The notes: generated by a model not told the origin, from the letters alone. 44,904 nucleotides of DNA from an uncultured Flavobacteriales bacterium (GCA_938023515.1 CALJDR010000073.1:1-44904), one strand, 5' to 3'; counted from the first letter of the stretch, positions 16,333 through 24,694 are shown. Numbers and translations: made by a program.

Positions 16333-17064
16333 ATGATTACAGCGTTTTTACTCAATGCGGCCACTGCCGTGACGGACAGTCTCTCGCAGGCCGTGGCCAA
16401 CGGACTGGCATCCGATATGCCGGTAGTGAAGACCCAGACCGTATGGGACATGATCGTCAGCGGAGGTTGGAGCGGGATCGTGATCATCGCGATGGAATTT
16501 GTCATGTCCATCCTGGCCGTATACATTTTCGTAGAGCGGTCTTCCCTGATCAAACGGGCGGCTAAGTACGATCCGCGTTTTACGGATACGATCCGGACTT
16601 TGGTTTCCGCCGGGAAACTGGGCGAGGCCAAAGCGGCCTGCGACCGGGAGAACACCGTGGAATCCCGCATCATGAAAAAAGGGATCAACAAGATCGGCAA
16701 ACCGCTGGAGGATATATCCACCGCGATCGAGAATACCGGTAAACTGGAAATATACACCCTGGAGGGCAACATCAGCCGCCTGGCGATGATAGCCGGTATG
16801 GCGCCGATGCTCGGGTTCCTCGGGACGGTGGTCGGAATGGTCATCGCGTTCCAGTCGATGGCCAATGCCGGAGGACAGGTAGAAATAGGCGACCTTTCGG
16901 GCGGTATCTCCACGGCTATGACCACTACGGTGGCCGGGCTTATCGTGGGTATTATGGCCTTTATATTCTACAACTTGCTGGTAGGCCGCATCCAGAAAGT
17001 GGTCAACAGCATCGAGGTGACCGCTGCGGATTTTCTCGACCTGCTCAGCGAGCCGGCCGAATAA
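16333..17064 (+). CDS. exbB: MotA/TolQ/ExbB family proton channel protein
   Basis: 243 residues with three transmembrane helices: about 45-68 (SGIVIIAMEFVMSILAVYIF), 155-178 (LAMIAGMAPMLGFLGTVVGMVIA) and 197-220 (TAMTTTVAGLIVGIMAFIFY), plus a cytoplasmic domain between the first two. ExbB forms the pentameric channel that, with ExbD, uses the proton gradient to drive TonB. The next two genes encode ExbD- and TonB-like partners, which supports the TonB (rather than Tol-Pal or motor) assignment. 24 bp after glyA. Confidence 0.93.
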   Translation: MITAFLLNAATAVTDSLSQAVANGLASDMPVVKTQTVWDMIVSGGWSGIVIIAMEFVMSILAVYIFVERSSLIKRAAKYDPRFTDTIRTLVSAGKLGEAKAACDRENTVESRIMKKGINKIGKPLEDISTAIENTGKLEIYTLEGNISRLAMIAGMAPMLGFLGTVVGMVIAFQSMANAGGQVEIGDLSGGISTAMTTTVAGLIVGIMAFIFYNLLVGRIQKVVNSIEVTAADFLDLLSEPAE

Positions 17065-17114
17065 ACTTCGTTTTGTATGTACGGAGGTATTTTAATTAAC
17101 TAAAAGCCCGGAAT

Positions 17115-17513
17115 ATGAACCTACAAGGACGAAATAAGGTATCTGCGGAATTTTCGATGGCCTCGATGACGGACATCATCTTCCTGTTGTTGCTCTTTTT
17201 TATGCTTTCGGCGACGGTCATTACTTCGAACGCGATCGAAATCGTGCTGCCTAAGGCGGGAAGCCAGACGACCAAAAAGCAGATCGTATCTGTGACGGCT
17301 ACTACCGACGGGCGGTATTATATCGATAAGGAACAGGTGAGTTACTCCGATATCGAACCCCGGTTGCAGCAGCTGGCCGCCCAGGAGGAGAACACGACGG
17401 TGCTGATCCGCGGGGAGAACACCATCGAACTCCAGAAAGTGACCGACCTGTTTGAAATAGCCCGTCGGAACGGGCTGACCCCGATATTGGGCGTACAACC
17501 GCCGAAGAACTGA
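17115..17513 (+). CDS. exbD: Biopolymer transport protein ExbD/TolR family
   Basis: 132 residues: a short cytoplasmic tail, one transmembrane helix (about 20-40, DIIFLLLLFFMLSATVI) and a periplasmic domain. The helix begins with the conserved proton-carrying aspartate, Asp20, in SMTDIIFLLL. The C-terminal TVLIRGE and V.DLFEIARRNGL pattern is typical of ExbD/TolR. Follows exbB by 50 bp and precedes the tonB-like gene by 11 bp. Confidence 0.93.
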   Translation: MNLQGRNKVSAEFSMASMTDIIFLLLLFFMLSATVITSNAIEIVLPKAGSQTTKKQIVSVTATTDGRYYIDKEQVSYSDIEPRLQQLAAQEENTTVLIRGENTIELQKVTDLFEIARRNGLTPILGVQPPKN

Positions 17514-17524
17514 TAATCGAAGCG

Positions 17525-18349
17525 ATGTCCGCCGGAACGTCACATTTGGATCCCGACCAGAGGAAGGGCATGGCCGTTACCATAGCGGTGCATGTGGTTA
17601 TGCTCATTTGTATATTCCTGTTCGGGATCAAATATCTCGATCCCCCTCCGTTGGGCGGGATGATCGTGGCGTTCGGTATGGACGAGGACGGTTCGGGGTC
17701 CCCGGCCTACAACGAGCAGATACCGCGCAGCGAACCTCAGCCGTCGGCTTCTACCGTACCTTATGTGGAAGTGCCTGAAGAGGCGCTCGCCACCCAGACG
17801 GAGGACAGTCCGCTGGAAGTCAAGAAAAAGCCCGAAAAAGAAAAGAAAACCGAGCCCAAGAAACCGGACCCGGTCAAAAAGCCGGCAGAAAGCAAACCGG
17901 TGCCCGAAGCCCCGAAAGACCCTACACCCTCCAAAACCACCTCCCAGGCCCTGGCCAATATCCTGAATCCCGGCACCGACCAATCGAAAGGGGACGGGCA
18001 GGGGACAGGCTATAAAGGTTCCCCGGAAGGAAGCCTTTCCTCCAATAATTACGGGGTGGCCGGTATAGGAGGCGACGGAAATTACCGTCTGGCCGGGCGC
18101 AAAGCCCTGGCCAAACCGAAACCGGAATACACCGGCACCGACCAGGGACGCGTCGTAGTGCGGGTACAGGTAGACCGCGAAGGCAATGTGATATCGGCCA
18201 AATATTCCCTGCAAGGGACGGAAGTGACCGACCCGCAGCTGATCCGCAATGCCGAACAGGCGGCCCGCCAGACCAAGTGGCAGCCCAATCCGTCGGCCGA
18301 ACCGGTGCAGGAAGGGGTGATTATTTACGAATTTTCCGTCAGAGGATGA
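17525..18349 (+). CDS. TonB-like energy transducer
   Basis: 274 residues: cytoplasmic N-terminus, one transmembrane helix (about 16-36, VTIAVHVVMLICIFLFGIKYL), a long Pro/Lys/Glu-rich periplasmic spacer (about 65-145, with KKPEKEKKTEPKKPDPVKK), a Gly/Ser-rich linker, and a C-terminal globular domain starting at about 190 (PKPEYTGTDQGRVVVRVQVD). That ending (VVRVQVDREGNVISAKYSLQ, later QTKWQPNPSAEPVQEGVIIYEF) is the TonB C-terminal pattern. It should link the ExbBD motor to outer-membrane TonB-dependent receptors such as the one at 21768. The spacer is unusually acidic/basic mixed rather than a strict Pro-Lys repeat. Confidence 0.88.
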   Translation: MSAGTSHLDPDQRKGMAVTIAVHVVMLICIFLFGIKYLDPPPLGGMIVAFGMDEDGSGSPAYNEQIPRSEPQPSASTVPYVEVPEEALATQTEDSPLEVKKKPEKEKKTEPKKPDPVKKPAESKPVPEAPKDPTPSKTTSQALANILNPGTDQSKGDGQGTGYKGSPEGSLSSNNYGVAGIGGDGNYRLAGRKALAKPKPEYTGTDQGRVVVRVQVDREGNVISAKYSLQGTEVTDPQLIRNAEQAARQTKWQPNPSAEPVQEGVIIYEFSVRG

Positions 18350-18389
18350 TCCGATCCCGAAAAGGACGAGTCCGCTGCGCGCAAAGAGA

Positions 18390-19655
18390 ATGGATGTAAC
18401 TACGAGAAAAATGGATTACAGGCAGGTGCTGGAGTGGATGTTCTCCGCGCTGCCCATGTTCCAGAAAATAGGCTCCGACGCCTACAAGCCGGGCCTCGAA
18501 AATACCGAACTTTTATTGGAGTATCTGGGAAATCCCCATCGGGGGCTGCGCTGTATCCATGTGGCCGGCACAAACGGGAAGGGGTCTACGTCCAGTATGC
18601 TGGCTTCCGTGCTGATGGAGGCCGGATACCGTACCGCGCTTTACACGTCGCCCCATCTGATCGATTTCCGGGAACGCATGCGGGTGGACGGCGCGATGAT
18701 CCCGGAAGATTACGTGACGGGGTTTGTCAACGAACACTTCGATTTTTTTGTGGCCCATAGCTTTTCGTTCTTCGAAATGACCACGGCGATGGCTTTCTGC
18801 TGGTTCCGCAGCCAGGGAGTCGACGTAGCCGTGATCGAGACCGGATTGGGCGGAAGGCTGGATTCGACCAACGTAGTGATGCCGGAGCTGAGCATCATTA
18901 CCAATATCGCCTTGGACCATACGGCTATCCTGGGGGAGACACGTCCGCTGATCGCCGCCGAAAAAGCGGGGATCATCAAACAGGGCGTACCGGTGCTTAT
19001 CGGGGAGAACGACCCGGAAATAGAACCTGTCTTCCGGAAAAAAGCAATTCAGGAAAAAGCTCCATTATATTTTACCGATCCTAACATCCCATACCGGGAT
19101 TACGATTGCCCGTTGGCAGGCGAATACCAGCGGTTCAATATCGCGACGGTGGTTTCGGCCTGTGCGCTGCTCAAAGGTGCGTTCGGGCTGACGGAAGACA
19201 CAATCCGCTCCGGCATCCGCAATGTGGTGCGTAATACCCATTTACAGGGACGCTGGCAGGTGCTTTCCTCCCGGCCTTTGGTGGTTTGCGATACCGGGCA
19301 CAATGTGAACGGCCTGTCGGAGATCGTCCGCCAGTTGGATAGTACGCCGAAAGAGCGCCTGCATATTGTTTTCGGGATGGTCAACGACAAAGACATAGGC
19401 GGGGTGCTGTCGCTTTTACCCCGCGATGCCCGGTATTATTTTGCGCAGGCTTCGGTGCGCCGGGCGCTGGACAGCCGGGAACTGGCCGTACAGGCAGCGC
19501 GGTTTTCCCTGAAAGGGGAGGCCTATCCCGATTGTGTATCCGCTTTCCGGGCGGCTGTCGGCGCTGCAGTTCCCGAGGATATGGTTTTTGTGGGAGGAAG
19601 TACTTTTGTGGTGGCCGATGTGCTGGCTTCAGGGGTGATCCCGGCGCAAGAATAG
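18390..19655 (+). CDS. folC: Folylpolyglutamate synthase / dihydrofolate synthase
   Basis: Adds glutamate to dihydropteroate and to folates, ATP-dependent, Mur-ligase fold. 421 residues. ATP-binding loop HVAGTNGKGSTSSMLASVL (about 53-71), then YTSPHLIDFRERMRVDG, FFEMTTAMAFCWF, ETGLGGRLDSTN and ITNIALDHTAILG; C-terminal Mur-ligase domain includes VCDTGHNVNG. Two in-frame ATGs exist: 18390 and 18411 (MDYRQVLEWMF); the second is equally plausible. Last gene of the glyA-exbB-exbD-tonB-folC run, 40 bp behind the tonB-like gene. Confidence 0.96.
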   Translation: MDVTTRKMDYRQVLEWMFSALPMFQKIGSDAYKPGLENTELLLEYLGNPHRGLRCIHVAGTNGKGSTSSMLASVLMEAGYRTALYTSPHLIDFRERMRVDGAMIPEDYVTGFVNEHFDFFVAHSFSFFEMTTAMAFCWFRSQGVDVAVIETGLGGRLDSTNVVMPELSIITNIALDHTAILGETRPLIAAEKAGIIKQGVPVLIGENDPEIEPVFRKKAIQEKAPLYFTDPNIPYRDYDCPLAGEYQRFNIATVVSACALLKGAFGLTEDTIRSGIRNVVRNTHLQGRWQVLSSRPLVVCDTGHNVNGLSEIVRQLDSTPKERLHIVFGMVNDKDIGGVLSLLPRDARYYFAQASVRRALDSRELAVQAARFSLKGEAYPDCVSAFRAAVGAAVPEDMVFVGGSTFVVADVLASGVIPAQE

Positions 19656-19714
19656 CCCTTTGCTTCTTATTTTTTCTATATCTGCCGCTTATAGGACTAT
19701 CGACAGAAATTATC

Positions 19715-19740
19715 GGCCCGGACCCGAACAGGGCCTTTTT
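19715..19740 (+). terminator. Weak terminator-like hairpin after folC
   Basis: GGCCC (19715-19719) pairs with GGGCC (19731-19735) across an 11-base loop, followed by five T. Short stem, so only a possible terminator. Confidence 0.4.
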
Positions 19741-19855
19741 CCCGGATAAAATTCGTATCTTAGCTACTGCGACGAAGGGGCCAGACGGCCGTGCTCGAAG
19801 GCCGGAATGGTTTTGCCGACGGCGCAAATAACTGTAAACCAAAAATGTATTGATT

Positions 19856-20275
19856 ATGGAAAAACTCTACACCGTTTCCGCTACCTCCCTGGGAGGACGT
19901 ACCGGACATGTGAAGACCAGTGACGGGATACTCGACCTGGATCTGAAAGCGCCCAAGGAAATGGGCGGACCCGGGGGCGCCACAAACCCCGAAGCGCTTT
20001 TTGCAGCCGGCTACTCGGCCTGCTTCAACGGAGCGCTGAACCTGGCGGCCAAACTGAAAAGAGTCCGGGTGGGCGAAACACAAATAAAGATGACCATTAC
20101 CTTGGGCAAGGACGATGCAGGTAATTTCCGGCTCGGAGCGCTGATCGAAGCGACGGTGCCGGGAGTGACGCAGGCACAGGCCGAAGAACTCGTCAAGGAC
20201 GCCCACAACATATGTCCCTATTCCAGGGCTACCAAAGGAAATATCGATGTCGAAATCCGCGCGAAAGCGGAGTAA
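19856..20275 (+). CDS. Ohr-type organic hydroperoxide reductase (OsmC family)
   Basis: 139 residues, right for Ohr. It reduces organic and lipid hydroperoxides through a peroxidatic cysteine, Cys56 (NPEALFAAGYSACF), and a resolving Cys120 (HNICPYSRATKGN); both are present in the normal context. The start chosen is ATG at 19856, giving MEKLYTVSATSLGG; a TTG two codons upstream is less likely. Independent unit between the folC end and the terminator at 20298-20337. No OhrR-type regulator is nearby. Confidence 0.94.
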   Translation: MEKLYTVSATSLGGRTGHVKTSDGILDLDLKAPKEMGGPGGATNPEALFAAGYSACFNGALNLAAKLKRVRVGETQIKMTITLGKDDAGNFRLGALIEATVPGVTQAQAEELVKDAHNICPYSRATKGNIDVEIRAKAE

Positions 20276-20297
20276 AGATCGCCATCGGAGGTTTAAA

Positions 20298-20337
20298 AAC
20301 CGGCTTGCAGGCTTTATCCGGCCGCAAGCCGGTTTTT
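20298..20337 (+). terminator. Terminator of the ohr gene
   Basis: AACCGGCTTGC (20298-20308) pairs perfectly with GCAAGCCGGTT (20324-20334), followed by T's to 20337; the loop is 15 bases. Confidence 0.9.
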
Positions 20338-20391
20338 GTTTGCCTGTAAACACCTGTCCGGGAACATTTGTGAAAAAATATCCGGATTGTG

Positions 20392-20422
20392 TTTGGCGTT
20401 TTTAGAAATTTGCATACATTTG
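20392..20422 (+). promoter_or_regulatory. Bacteroidota-type promoter of tRNA-Val
   Basis: TTTG (20392-20395), 19-bp spacer, TACATTTG (20415-20422): a full match to the -33/-7 pattern, 44 bp upstream of the tRNA 5' end. Confidence 0.72.
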
Positions 20423-20466
20423 CACTCGTTTGTCAGCGGAGAGACATCCGCGCGCCGAACGACTTT

Positions 20467-20541
20467 GGGAGCATAGCTCAGCTGGTTCAGAGCGTCTGCC
20501 TTACAAGCAGAGGGTCGGGGGTTCGAATCCCTCTGCTCCCA
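20467..20541 (+). tRNA. tRNA-Val (anticodon UAC)
   Basis: Complete cloverleaf: acceptor GGGAGCA (20467-20473) with TGCTCCC (20534-20540), D stem GCTC/GAGC, anticodon stem TCTGC/GCAGA (20495-20499, 20507-20511) around loop CTTACAA, T stem GGGGG/CCCTC (one G-U pair) around TTCGAAT, discriminator A. The anticodon TAC (20502-20504) reads valine codons. The CCA end is not encoded and would be added later. Confidence 0.98.
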
Positions 20542-20557
20542 CACTTATTTAAACACG

Positions 20558-20590
20558 AAAAAGGCCTGTGATATTTCACAGGCCTTTTTT
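20558..20590. terminator. Bidirectional terminator between tRNA-Val and the minus-strand gene
   Basis: AAGGCCTGTGA (20561-20571) pairs with TCACAGGCCTT (20576-20586) around TATT, with A run before and T run after, so it can end both the tRNA transcript and the opposing gene. Confidence 0.92.
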
Positions 20591-20610
20591 GTTTCGGTAA
20601 ACGATCGGGA

Positions 20611-21009
20611 TCACTGGGGGTATATGTCCAGCTCCCGCAAAATCTTCTCCGTCCGGTTGACACATTGTTCGATGTGGTCGTGGTTGGGATACTGGAGCAG
20701 GGATTTGCATTCTTCCAGCTCGTCGAGCTGTCCGGTGCACAGTTTGTCCCGGTGGTTCTTCAGTACTTCGGTAATGGCCGTCAGCACGTAGGCTGCGATC
20801 GTCCCGAGCCAGTAGGCGTATTCCCCGGCAGCTTCCGTCAGGTTTCCGGCTTCGGGGTTCCCCTGTCCGCAGGCACATTTTTTGTAGCCCAGGTAGGCAC
20901 ATTCCATTTTCCAGTATTTCTCGGCGTCAGCGCCGGGAATGTCGCATTTGTCGCACTGGTGAACCCTGCGGATGAGGAATTCGTATTTGAAAGGCATCAT
21001 GTCTTCCAT
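20611..21009 (-). CDS. Small cysteine-rich protein of unknown function
   Basis: No family recognised. From the ATG at 21009 it is 132 residues; a TTG at 21048 would add 13 residues but they are AT-rich leader-like sequence. The N-terminal half has a Cys pattern that could bind zinc or an iron-sulfur cluster: CDKC (19-22), Cys37, and CAC (45-47), spread over KYEFLIRRVHQCDKC and KYWKMECAYLGYKKCACG. The C-terminal half is predicted helical and amphipathic (TAITEVLKNHRDKL, DELEECKSLLQ), with a hydrophobic stretch YWLGTIAAYVLTAI. It stands alone, convergent with the tRNA gene, sharing its terminator. The clean frame, codon pattern and terminator make it a likely real gene. Confidence 0.72.
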   Translation of the reverse strand: MEDMMPFKYEFLIRRVHQCDKCDIPGADAEKYWKMECAYLGYKKCACGQGNPEAGNLTEAAGEYAYWLGTIAAYVLTAITEVLKNHRDKLCTGQLDELEECKSLLQYPNHDHIEQCVNRTEKILRELDIYPQ

Positions 21010-21269
21010 GTATTCTCCTATGTTTCTATACTTATTAATATAATACAAATTTTACGCCTCAAATATAGTGCATGTTAGGCCAATATTGTATCGCCGGCCA
21101 AAAAAATAACGGACTTTTAAGCATGATTTTTTTGCTGCCGATTGATTTTCCTTTTTGCAAATATCTGCCAGGCCTTTCTCCGGGTTTTAAAAATGGACGA
21201 ACGCACACGTTTTTAGGAATTTATTGATAGAAAAAAGCGTTAAATTTCCGGATGTTCTGTCAAAAAAAC

Positions 21270-21277
21270 TATCTTTG
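21270..21277 (+). promoter_or_regulatory. -7 promoter box of the His-rich protein gene
   Basis: TATCTTTG, 17 bp before the ATG at 21295; no clear -33 box. It would drive the His-rich gene and probably the TonB-dependent receptor after it. Confidence 0.55.
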
Positions 21278-21294
21278 CGTCCGAAAGACAAACG

Positions 21295-21648
21295 ATGGAA
21301 CGACTGAACCGCTATAAAAAGGAGATTTTTTCCGGCCTGCTACTGCTGTTATTTCTTTGGTATCTGGGTGGGATATCCCTTTTCCAGCACTCCCACATCA
21401 TCGACGGGCAGATCATCGTCCATTCGCATCCGTATACCGGTACGGCGGACGGCCCGGGGCATACCCATACCCCGACCCAACTGTTGTCCATCGCCCAGAT
21501 GCCGCAGATGCTCGCTCCGGATGCGGGCGTTCCTCCTTTGCCGGCGGTCTTCTATTTCTTTGCCGCTGTCTGCCTGATATTTTTGAGTTTGCATCCGCAG
21601 CGGACAAAAGCTTTCCACTATACGCTTCGCGGGCCTCCCGCTTGTTGA
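21295..21648 (+). CDS. Small His-rich membrane protein, partner of the TonB receptor
   Basis: 117 residues with two hydrophobic segments, about 12-30 (FSGLLLLLFLWYLGGISLF) and 84-100 (AVFYFFAAVCLIFLSL). Between them lies a metal-binding-like histidine cluster: QHSHIIDGQIIVHSHPY (31-47) and GHTHT (54-58), i.e. HSH, HSH and HTH. This loop should face the periplasm if both segments span the inner membrane. The function is not established; similar short HSH-rich proteins next to TonB receptors are known to me from Bacteroidales, but I cannot name a family. It is 119 bp upstream of the receptor gene on the same strand, suggesting a shared transcript and a role in metal or metal-chelate uptake (inference). 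Confidence 0.78.
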   Translation: MERLNRYKKEIFSGLLLLLFLWYLGGISLFQHSHIIDGQIIVHSHPYTGTADGPGHTHTPTQLLSIAQMPQMLAPDAGVPPLPAVFYFFAAVCLIFLSLHPQRTKAFHYTLRGPPAC

Positions 21649-21767
21649 ACGATCCCATAGCCGGATTTCCGGCCTTTTCCCTGGTATGCAAAATGCGTAC
21701 GAGGAACTGTTATTGTGATTGTTTAACGGGCAGGGTATAGGTATATATCCTGCAAAATACCAGACTT

Positions 21768-24077
21768 ATGAGATTATTTTTTGCCGGGATACTCTACGTA
21801 TTCCTTTTCCCTGCTTTGTCCTATGCGCAGGCGGACGGGGAACAACCCAAAAAAACACAGACGGATGCCAACCTGACCGGGCACGTACAGGACGCCCGGA
21901 CAAAAGAACATATACCGTTCGTTTCGGTGGCAATACAAGGAGCTACAATAGGTACTTTTACGGATGCTACGGGCCATTATTTCCTGAAAAACCTGCCTGA
22001 AGGCGAATATACTTTGGTGGCCTCTTCGGTGGGGTACGGCCGCAGCGAACAGAAAATACGAGCCGTACGCAACCGGACGCAGGAAGTGAATTTCCTGCTC
22101 GAACCCCAGGCGATCGATATGGACGAGGTAGTGGTGACTGCCACCCGGAACGAAACGAACAAACGGCAGGCTTCGACGGTGGTCAATGTGGCTTCCGCCA
22201 AACTGTTCGAGAATACCGCTTCATGCAACCTGGCCCAGACGATGAATTTTCAGCCCGGGCTGCGGGTGGAGAACGATTGCAGCAACTGCGGTTCGACCCA
22301 GATCCGCATCAACGGGCTCGAAGGGCAGTACTCGCAGATCCTGCTGGACAGCCGGCCCATATTTAGTTCCCTGGCCACGGTATATGGCTTGGAGCAATTA
22401 CCCGTATCGATGGTCGAGCGGGTGGAAGTGATCCGCGGCGGCGGGTCGGCCCTGTTCGGCTCCAATGCGATAGGCGGTGTGGTGAATATCATCACCAAAG
22501 AGCCCCTGCGCAACCTGGTGTCGATCGCCAATACGACCAATATCCTGAAAGGCGGTCGGTCGGATATCAACACGTCGTTCAACGGGGCTTTCGTCACGGA
22601 CGATTACCGCGCGGGGGTTTATCTGTTCGGGATGGTGAAAAACCGCCAGTGGTACGACCGCAACGGGGACGGTTTTTCGGATATGCCCAAGATCAGTTCC
22701 GAAACGATAGGCTTCCGCGGGTATTACAAGACCAGCGCGTATTCCAAGATCACAGCTGAATACCACCATATCCACGAATTCCGCCGGGGCGGCAATAATT
22801 TCGACCTACCTCCGCACGAAGCGGATATCGCCGAACAGTTGGAGCACAGCATCGACGGGGGCGGCCTCCGGTTCGATTTCTCCACGCCGGACTACCGCCA
22901 TCGCCTGGGGCTCTATACCTCGGGACAGGGGATCAACCGGAAGAGTTACTTCGGTACCGAGCAAAACCGGGATGCCTACGGGCGGACGACGGACCTCACG
23001 CTGGTGGCTGGGGGTCAGTATACGTATGCCTTCGAGAGACTGTTCTTCATGCCTTCGGAACTGACCGTCGGGGTGGAGTACAACCACAACGACCTGCACG
23101 ACCAGATCATCCGGCTGAACCGCGACTTGAAACAGTCTACCAACATTATCGGCGGGTTCTTCCAGAACGAGTGGAAAAGCGAAAAGCTGTCCCTGCTGGT
23201 CGGCGCCCGTATCGACAAGCACAACCTGGTAAAGAACGTCGTTTTCAGCCCCCGGGCCAACGTGCGGTACAGCCCCACGGAGAACGTCGGACTACGGGTG
23301 AGCTATTCAAGCGGTTACCGTGCCCCGCAGGCATATAACGAAGACCTGCACGTAGATGCCGTATCGGGTGTGCTGTCCATTATCCGCCTCGATCCGGACC
23401 TCAAACCGGAATATTCCCATAGTTTCAGCGCTTCGGTGGATCTATACCGCAATTTTGGAAAATTGCAGACCAATCTGTTGATAGAGGGTTTCTATACTTC
23501 CCTCAAGGATGTGTTTACCCTGGTGCGTACCGACGAAACGGACGAGCAGGGGAACATCATCAAAGAGCGCCGCAATTCTTCCGGGGCCAAGATCATGGGC
23601 GTAAATCTGGAAGGAAGGATGGGTGTCCCTTCGGTATTCGACCTGCAGCTCGGTTTTACCGTCCAGCGCAGCCGGTACAATAAACCATTCGTCTGGGCGG
23701 AGGATTCCGACCTTCCCCCCCAGCGTAAGATGTTCCGCTCTCCCGATACGTACGGCTATTTTTCGGCCAGCTACGACGTGTTGAAGGATTTCAAGCTATC
23801 GCTCTTCGGGAATTATACCGGCAGTATGCTGGTACAGCATACATACGACGACGAAGCGATGGAAAAAGACACGCCTTCGTTTTTCGATATGGGGGCGCGC
23901 CTTTCATACGTCGTGCGCGCCTCGGGTAATTTATCCGTCGAATTCAGCGGCGGGATGAAAAATATCTTCGACAGCTACCAGAAGGACCTGGATTACGGTC
24001 CGCTCAAGGATGCGGCTTATATTTACGGGCCTTCGCTTCCCCGGACAGTATTCTTCGGGGTGAAGATGGCTTTGTGA
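21768..24077 (+). CDS. TonB-dependent outer-membrane receptor
   Basis: 769 residues. Signal peptide (RLFFAGILYVFLFPALSYAQ), then a carboxypeptidase-regulatory-like beta-sandwich (about 35-115, GHVQDARTKEHIPFVSVAIQ), a TonB-box-like segment DMDEVVVTATR, the plug domain (about 125-250) with INGLEGQYSQILLDSRPIF, MVERVEVIRGGGSALFGSNA and IGGVVNIITK, and a 22-strand type barrel ending LPRTVFFGVKMAL with terminal hydrophobic residue. Plug is BtuB/FepA-like, and carries a small Cys pair DCSNC. The substrate is not readable from sequence. It is not SusC-type: there is no SusD neighbour. With the His-rich gene upstream, a metal or metal-chelate ligand is the best guess. Confidence 0.93.
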   Translation: MRLFFAGILYVFLFPALSYAQADGEQPKKTQTDANLTGHVQDARTKEHIPFVSVAIQGATIGTFTDATGHYFLKNLPEGEYTLVASSVGYGRSEQKIRAVRNRTQEVNFLLEPQAIDMDEVVVTATRNETNKRQASTVVNVASAKLFENTASCNLAQTMNFQPGLRVENDCSNCGSTQIRINGLEGQYSQILLDSRPIFSSLATVYGLEQLPVSMVERVEVIRGGGSALFGSNAIGGVVNIITKEPLRNLVSIANTTNILKGGRSDINTSFNGAFVTDDYRAGVYLFGMVKNRQWYDRNGDGFSDMPKISSETIGFRGYYKTSAYSKITAEYHHIHEFRRGGNNFDLPPHEADIAEQLEHSIDGGGLRFDFSTPDYRHRLGLYTSGQGINRKSYFGTEQNRDAYGRTTDLTLVAGGQYTYAFERLFFMPSELTVGVEYNHNDLHDQIIRLNRDLKQSTNIIGGFFQNEWKSEKLSLLVGARIDKHNLVKNVVFSPRANVRYSPTENVGLRVSYSSGYRAPQAYNEDLHVDAVSGVLSIIRLDPDLKPEYSHSFSASVDLYRNFGKLQTNLLIEGFYTSLKDVFTLVRTDETDEQGNIIKERRNSSGAKIMGVNLEGRMGVPSVFDLQLGFTVQRSRYNKPFVWAEDSDLPPQRKMFRSPDTYGYFSASYDVLKDFKLSLFGNYTGSMLVQHTYDDEAMEKDTPSFFDMGARLSYVVRASGNLSVEFSGGMKNIFDSYQKDLDYGPLKDAAYIYGPSLPRTVFFGVKMAL

Positions 24078-24101
24078 TTTTTATTTATAATATCTGAATG
24101 G

Positions 24102-24130
24102 AAAGGGGGCTGAATTTCAGCCCCCTTTTT
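24102..24130 (+). terminator. Terminator of the TonB-dependent receptor gene
   Basis: AAAGGGGGCTG (24102-24112) pairs with CAGCCCCCTTT (24118-24128), then T's to 24130; loop AATTT. Confidence 0.92.
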
Positions 24131-24150
24131 CTGTTTTATTTTTTGCCGTT

Positions 24151-24405
24151 TTATGCATTCTTAAAAGCGCTTTTTCCGGCAAACGTGGAATATCCGCCGA
24201 GTTGCTGTTCGATGCGCAGGAATTGGTTGAATTTTTCGATGCGTTCTCCCCGGCATCCGCTGCCGGTCTTCAGGTGCCCGGCATTCGTGCCGACCGTCAG
24301 GTCGGCGATGAACGTGTCGGCCGTTTCCCCGCTGCGGTGAGAGATGAAGCAGTTGTACCCGTTCTTTCGGGCCAGGCCTATCGTTTCCAGGGTTTCGGTG
24401 ACTGT
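24151..24405 (-). pseudogene. eno: Enolase remnant (C-terminal 84 residues only)
   Basis: Minus-strand frame reads TVTETLETIGLARKNGYNCF, then ISHRSGETADTFIADLTVGT, then a stretch matching LKTGS.RGERIEKFNQFLRIE and ending FAGKSAFKNA before TAA. This is the C-terminal end of enolase (about 430 residues in intact proteins), including the SHRSGET loop and KTGS substrate-binding block, but everything before about residue 345 of the normal protein is missing. Sequence before 24405 does not match enolase in any frame I could read. The conserved KTGS-(A/G)-SR position reads GSGCRGER, a Cys where Ser is usual. No promoter or sensible start is visible, so it is best read as a decayed copy; an intact eno should be elsewhere in the genome. 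Confidence 0.82.
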
Positions 24406-24622
24406 GAATGGCCGGAGTATAAATATAAATTTCCTGCTCATAATTGGGTTCGATTTAGATGAAGCAGGAACTATCAGCTGCCCAGGCAGAGGTTTATGAC
24501 AGGGAAGTCCCATTCCCTTTTCCCAAAGATAGAAAAATATTCCGGATAGGAAAACCTAAAATTATCTAAAACTCCTTATGCAGCATTGACCGGGCATAGG
24601 GCCAAATATTAACCGGGAGATG

Positions 24623-24653
24623 TTGGATAATCGGGTTTTTGGACTTACTTTTG
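24623..24653 (+). promoter_or_regulatory. Promoter of the MBL-fold hydrolase gene
   Basis: TTG (24623-24625), 20-bp spacer, TACTTTTG (24646-24653). Transcription would begin near 24660, which decides the hydrolase start: ATG at 24695, not the in-frame ATG at 24620. Confidence 0.68.
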
Positions 24654-24694
24654 TCTGTAAACAGGCCGCGAATGCGGCGAAAAACAAGATTGCC

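Noticed and set aside
20314..20571. Open frames on both strands over the tRNA (for example one reading WEQRDSNPRPSACKADALNQ)
   Set aside because: They are translations of tRNA-Val sequence, a well-known source of false proteins in databases.
24441..24513. Intact small gene including the enolase fragment, starting near 24513
   Set aside because: The first 36 codons show no enolase or other family match, no promoter is seen and the rest is only the last fifth of enolase.
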